A DNA stretch of 63,920 nt, taken from the NCBI GenBank assembly GCA_947628815.1, contig CANRBJ010000007.1, positions 1 through 63,920 on the forward strand, given 5' to 3'. Positions within the stretch are counted from its first letter, which is position 1; every line of letters starts with the position of its first letter. A program made the translations under genes and the position numbers. The notes beneath the pieces were generated by a model that searched no databases, was not told where the DNA came from, and saw only the letters and a list, made by a program, of their open reading frames with translations. Shown one piece after another: positions 60,451 through 63,920 of this stretch. Source of the stretch: an uncultured Clostridia bacterium. GTDB lineage: Bacteria; Bacillota; Clostridia; TANB77; CAG-508.

Positions 60451-62178
60451 ATGACTTTACAAAAATTTTGTCATCGAAGTTTTTTTTGTGCTATCTTTTT
60501 GTTTGTTTTATGCTTAGTTGGTTTTGTTTTGTTTAAACCTATTTATGAGGCTACTTCTATTATAATACCATATTCTTTACATCCTTATGATATTTATAAT
60601 ACAAAACCAGATGTATGGCACCGTTTTAAATTATATTTTATTGTTTTCTATATATTTTCTGCAGTTATTTATTCTAATTTCTTTTATTCTTTGCTATTTA
60701 ATAGATTACATTTTAAAAGAAATTTTATTCACAAAGATGACTTGTCTTTGGTAAAACATTCCACAAATACTACAGATTTGTTATTAATGCTTGGGAAAAA
60801 TGAAAACAATAACCTTATTTTCCTTCCTGAAAAAAGTTTATATCAGAATATTTTAGTAACTGGCACAATTGGTAGTGGTAAAACTAGTTGTTGTATGTAT
60901 CCTTTTACAAGACAGTTAATGGGATATCATCAAAATGATTCTCGCTCTAAAATTGGTATGTTGATTTTAGATGTTAAGGGAAATTATTATCGTGAAGTGG
61001 TTAATTTTGCAAAAGCATATAATCGATTGTCCGATTTATATGTTATTGAGTTAGGAAAGGAGGTGAAGTATAATCCGTTAGATAAGCCCAATTTAAAGCC
61101 AAGTGTTTTAGCAAATAGACTAAAAACAATTTTAATGCTCTTTTCTCCTAATAATTCTGAATCATATTGGCTTGATAAGGTGGAACAGGTATTAACTGAA
61201 AGTATTAAATTATGTAGATTATATAATAACGGATATGTTGATTTTTTAGAACTTCATAGATTAATTACTCTTCCAAATTATTTCATAGATAAAATTGATG
61301 TTATTAAAGAATTATTCCATTTAGGTAAGTTATCTAAAAAAGATTGTTTTGATGCTTTATCTTCTATTGAGTTTTTTGAAAAAGAGTTTAACTCCTTGGA
61401 TTCTAGAACTTCTTCTATTATTAAGTCTGAAATTACTCGTATTACTAATTGCTTTGTGTCAGATTATGATGTTATGCATACATTTTGCCCAAAAAAAGAA
61501 GAAATTAATTTTCATGGTTTCCGCGATTTAGTTGATAATGGAAAGATTGTTGTTTTAAATATGAATATTGCTGAATACAAAAATTTGTCTAAAATTATTG
61601 CTACTTATTTAAAATTAGATTTTCAAACAGAAGTTATGAGTAGATTAAGCAGGTTCCCATCTCATAATTTTCGTAGTGTTGCTTTTATTTGTGATGAATT
61701 TCATGAATATTGTTCTGCATCAGATGCTGATTTCTTTAGTCAATCTCGTGAGGCTAAATGTATTAATATTGTTGCAACTCAGAGTTATTCATCTTTATTA
61801 AATTCTATTCCTAATCAATATGCTGTTAAAGTTATTATTCAAAATTTAATTAATAAGTTGTGGTTTAGAACTGATGATACTTATACAATTGATGATATTC
61901 AAAAACAAATTGGTAAAGAAGATAAGGTTAAGGTTTCTAAAAGTATTTCTGAAAATGCAAAGGAAACTCATTATAGTTATATTACAAATTCTTTGAATTC
62001 TAAAGATTCTAGTTTGTCTGAGAGTATTAACGAATGTATTCAAAATGATTACATATACGATACAAATTTTTTTACACAAAAGTTAGAAACTTTTTCTTGC
62101 CTTTCTTTTTTGTCTGATGGATATAAAATTTTAAAGCCAATGAAATTAAAGTTAATTCCATATTTTATGAAATTCTAG
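60451..62178 (+). CDS. VirD4/TraG-family type IV coupling protein
   Basis: Encodes 575 residues with TAGGAGG before the ATG. Two N-terminal membrane helices (about 12-35 and 64-88) are followed by the ATPase domain. Walker A is TGTIGSGKTSCCMYP near residue 140, then LILDVKGNYYREV; Walker B is VAFICDEFHEY near 415, then VATQSYSSL. It brings the DNA-relaxase complex to the conjugation channel. No relaxase gene is visible in this part. There is no in-frame CGG. Confidence 0.92.
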   Translation: MTLQKFCHRSFFCAIFLFVLCLVGFVLFKPIYEATSIIIPYSLHPYDIYNTKPDVWHRFKLYFIVFYIFSAVIYSNFFYSLLFNRLHFKRNFIHKDDLSLVKHSTNTTDLLLMLGKNENNNLIFLPEKSLYQNILVTGTIGSGKTSCCMYPFTRQLMGYHQNDSRSKIGMLILDVKGNYYREVVNFAKAYNRLSDLYVIELGKEVKYNPLDKPNLKPSVLANRLKTILMLFSPNNSESYWLDKVEQVLTESIKLCRLYNNGYVDFLELHRLITLPNYFIDKIDVIKELFHLGKLSKKDCFDALSSIEFFEKEFNSLDSRTSSIIKSEITRITNCFVSDYDVMHTFCPKKEEINFHGFRDLVDNGKIVVLNMNIAEYKNLSKIIATYLKLDFQTEVMSRLSRFPSHNFRSVAFICDEFHEYCSASDADFFSQSREAKCINIVATQSYSSLLNSIPNQYAVKVIIQNLINKLWFRTDDTYTIDDIQKQIGKEDKVKVSKSISENAKETHYSYITNSLNSKDSSLSESINECIQNDYIYDTNFFTQKLETFSCLSFLSDGYKILKPMKLKLIPYFMKF

Positions 62179-62188
62179 GAGGTATGTT

Positions 62189-62522
62189 ATGAAAAGTAAA
62201 AAATTATTTTTATTATGTTCTACTTTATTTTTATTAGTTATTTTTTTATTTAGTTTTTCTAATATTTGTTATGGGGCTGATTCTAAGTTAGTAAATACTA
62301 TAAATAAAGCATTTGAACAAATTGAAAAATGGCTTATTAAGCTTGCAACACCCGCAGCTGCTGTCGCTGTTCGGTACTGGTGTTTTTATGAAAAAGTTTA
62401 GTTTTGGAGATGAAGAGCGTATTCGTATTGGTAAAAAATTAATTAAGAGTTCTTTATTTTCTTATGCTTTTATTTTGGCAATTGATTTGATTTTATCAAC
62501 TATTAAATCCCTAATTGGATAA
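62189..62522 (+). CDS. TrbC/VirB2-like pilin subunit, +1 recoded at CGGT
   Basis: The restored length is 110 residues. A signal peptide (about 1-30) ends NICYGAD. The upstream frame gives WLIKLATPAAAVAV, then CGG at 62372-62374, and the frame ends soon after. Skipping the C gives G-TGVFMKKFSFGDEERIRIG then a second membrane helix (LFSYAFILAIDLILSTI) and a stop at 62522. Two hydrophobic helices with a basic loop fit VirB2-type or similar small T4SS membrane subunits. It starts 10 bases after the coupling protein. Confidence 0.85.
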
Positions 62523-62534
62523 GGATGTGGTGTT

Positions 62535-63413
62535 TTGGAAGAAGAAGTTAATATTACAGAAGTTATTATTCAAGCAATTAATACTATTTTTCAAACTATA
62601 TTTTCGTCTATAGATAAAAATATTTATTCTGTATTAGATGAGGTTACGTTTATTGATACTAATATTTTAAATACATCGTACTTTAGAAGTATTTTTGGAA
62701 CTTCTACTGCAAATGGTATTTTATTAATTGCAAATTCCCTTATTTTAGGCTTTTTACTATATTATTGTGCTAGGTTATTACTTTCAAATTTATTAATAAC
62801 ACAAGTAGAAAGACCTACTAGTTTTATTTTTAAATTAATTGTTTTTGGAATTTTTATGAATTCTTCTATGTTTATTTGCGAGCAATGTATTTTCCTTGTT
62901 TCTTCTATATCATCTGCTATATGCGATTTAGGAAGCAATTTATTTGGTTCTTCTATTAGCTTTTTAGGGTTAGTTGAAAAATTGAATGTAATGATTGAAA
63001 TTGAAGAAAATAGTTTTACGATTTTTTCTATTGATGGACTACTAAAAAGTATTCTTTCGATTAGTTTCTTGAATTTAACGTTTACATATGCTATTCGATA
63101 TATTATGATAAAAGTATTTGTTTTAATATCCCCTTTTGCTTTTTTATCTTTAAGTATTTCTGCTACCTCTAGTTTTTTTAAAGCATGGATTAAGTGTTTT
63201 ATTTCACTACTGCTTGTTCAAATACTTGTATCTCTTGTGCTTGTAATTATATTTTCAATCGACTTTAGCTCTACAAATATTTTCTCTAAATTTTTAATTT
63301 GTGGCGCTGTATTTTCTTTATTAAAAGCTAATTCGTATGTTAGAGAATTTATGGGTGGTATTAGTACTGATTTATCTAATGGTTTAAGTGGTCTTAAATC
63401 TTTTACTAGATAG
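62535..63413 (+). CDS. VirB6/TrbL-like polytopic membrane protein
   Basis: Encodes 292 residues from a TTG (62535) with AAGGATG before it. About six membrane helices are visible, with a central loop containing IEIEENSFTIFSIDGLLKS. This topology and the position between pilin and PrgI/VirB3-like genes match VirB6-type channel proteins of Gram-positive conjugative elements. There is no in-frame CGG. Confidence 0.8.
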   Translation: MEEEVNITEVIIQAINTIFQTIFSSIDKNIYSVLDEVTFIDTNILNTSYFRSIFGTSTANGILLIANSLILGFLLYYCARLLLSNLLITQVERPTSFIFKLIVFGIFMNSSMFICEQCIFLVSSISSAICDLGSNLFGSSISFLGLVEKLNVMIEIEENSFTIFSIDGLLKSILSISFLNLTFTYAIRYIMIKVFVLISPFAFLSLSISATSSFFKAWIKCFISLLLVQILVSLVLVIIFSIDFSSTNIFSKFLICGAVFSLLKANSYVREFMGGISTDLSNGLSGLKSFTR

Positions 63414-63499
63414 CTTTATTAAAAGGTTTATGGGTATATCCTTTTTATTAAAAACCTAAATTATTATAAGGAGGGTTATGATATTTAATATCAAAAATT

Positions 63500-63782
63500 A
63501 TGAAGTTCGTTTTTCCTCAAAATTATAATTTTAATAACAAACTATTTGGTTTTATAGATTATTCAACTGCTTTATTGAATGTAATTTGGTGTACTTTTAT
63601 ATTTTGCCTTATTAATATTATATTTGATAATATTAATATTAAAATTTTTTTAATTATTGTACTTTGTTTTCCTGTGATTATTTTTAGTATCACCCGGCTT
63701 TAATCACGAAAATATATTGTATGTATTTATGTATATTTCGAAATATATGCGTAGGCCTAAAATTTATATTTATAGAAAGTAA
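63500..63782 (+). CDS. PrgI-family (VirB3-like) T4SS protein, +1 recoded at CGGC
   Basis: The restored length is 93 residues. KFVFPQNYNFNNKLFGFIDY begins the protein, two membrane helices follow, and the frame reaches FPVIIFSIT, then CGG at 63695-63697 and soon a stop. Skipping the C gives G-FNHENILYVFMYISKYMRRP then KIYIYRK, the exact ending pattern of PrgI-family proteins (N-x-LY, then KY-x3-P-K-Y-Y-x-K). In conjugative elements the next gene is normally the VirB4 ATPase, which would lie outside the window. A start at 63500 is used; GGAGGG lies about 25 bases upstream, so the true start could be earlier. Confidence 0.88.
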
Positions 63783-63877
63783 TTTTTGATTTTTTTTATT
63801 GTAAAGCTTGTCTTAAAATGATATAATTTGTTATATTCTTAATTATAATCCCATTTTTAACAGTTCAAGAAAATTAA

Positions 63878-63919
63878 AAGCTCACATTCCATTGAAATAT
63901 ATGGAATATGGGCTTTTTT
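63878..63919 (+). terminator. Terminator-like hairpin after the PrgI-like gene
   Basis: AGCTCACATTCCAT pairs with ATGGAATATGGGCT and is followed by T residues at the window edge. It suggests the visible T4SS operon ends or is attenuated here. Confidence 0.75.
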
Positions 63920-63920
63920 G

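Overview
The window is a low-GC, gene-dense piece of a Gram-positive, spore-forming Clostridia-like bacterium. Sporulation and germination genes (spmA/spmB, cwlD, a GerMN-domain protein), a type VII secretion ATPase, a sortase with an LPXTG-type substrate, Shine-Dalgarno sites of the AGGAGG kind and TTGACA/TATAAT promoters all support this. I cannot name the species.

Layout. 1-3270: a type VII secretion substrate cluster (repeat-rich helical protein, a papain-like LXG/WXG-type toxin, a possible immunity protein), then yukD and essC on the minus strand (to 7840). 8173-8637: a small membrane protein with atypical codon use. 8716-22851: a long minus-strand run containing pyrD, pyrK, pyrF, pyrC, a ZIP transporter, prfA, a palindromic MITE-like element, cwlD, a GGDEF protein, a CmpB-family membrane protein, recR, ybaB, dnaX, SRP RNA, tRNA-Ser, tadA and tRNA-Arg(CCU). 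22984-28176: a membrane protein, a 28-residue microprotein, ttcA-like, phosphoglucomutase and a UDP-sugar pyrophosphorylase. 28450-35754: rpoC and rpoB. 36095-45510: PIN toxin-antitoxin, DUF378, CorA, a secreted HExxH peptidase, sortase plus LPQTG protein, and a zinc-ribbon/SPFH pair. 45701-52610: accessory genes, including a tRNA-Arg(UCU)-linked segment with a HEPN-motif gene and a decayed DUF1287 gene. 53102-60148: spmB/spmA, AbrB, rsmI, an N6-methyltransferase, a GerMN protein, two XRE regulators, an SDR and three tRNAs. 60451 to the end: a conjugative type IV secretion module (coupling protein, pilin, VirB6-like, PrgI/VirB3-like).

Main discovery. Thirteen genes appear broken by single-base frameshifts, and all sixteen breaks follow one rule: the upstream frame reaches an in-frame CGG codon, and skipping only its C (reading GGN as the next codon) restores the conserved protein. 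The restored residue is always glycine, often an essential one: the EssC P-loop, the CwlD zinc-site loop, and conserved glycines of RsmI, SpmB and the ZIP transporter. Read by eye, CGG is otherwise not used in frame in the normal-looking genes, including about 2,400 codons of rpoB and rpoC. The only CGG codons that seem to stay in frame as Arg are four, in three small genes of foreign-looking composition. This looks like pervasive +1 recoding (quadruplet decoding or A-site frameshifting) at CGGN, a departure from the standard code that I do not know to be described. Two tRNA-Arg genes (CCU and UCU) lie here. tadA, whose enzyme makes the inosine-34 tRNA-Arg that reads the other CGN codons, itself needs two such shifts.
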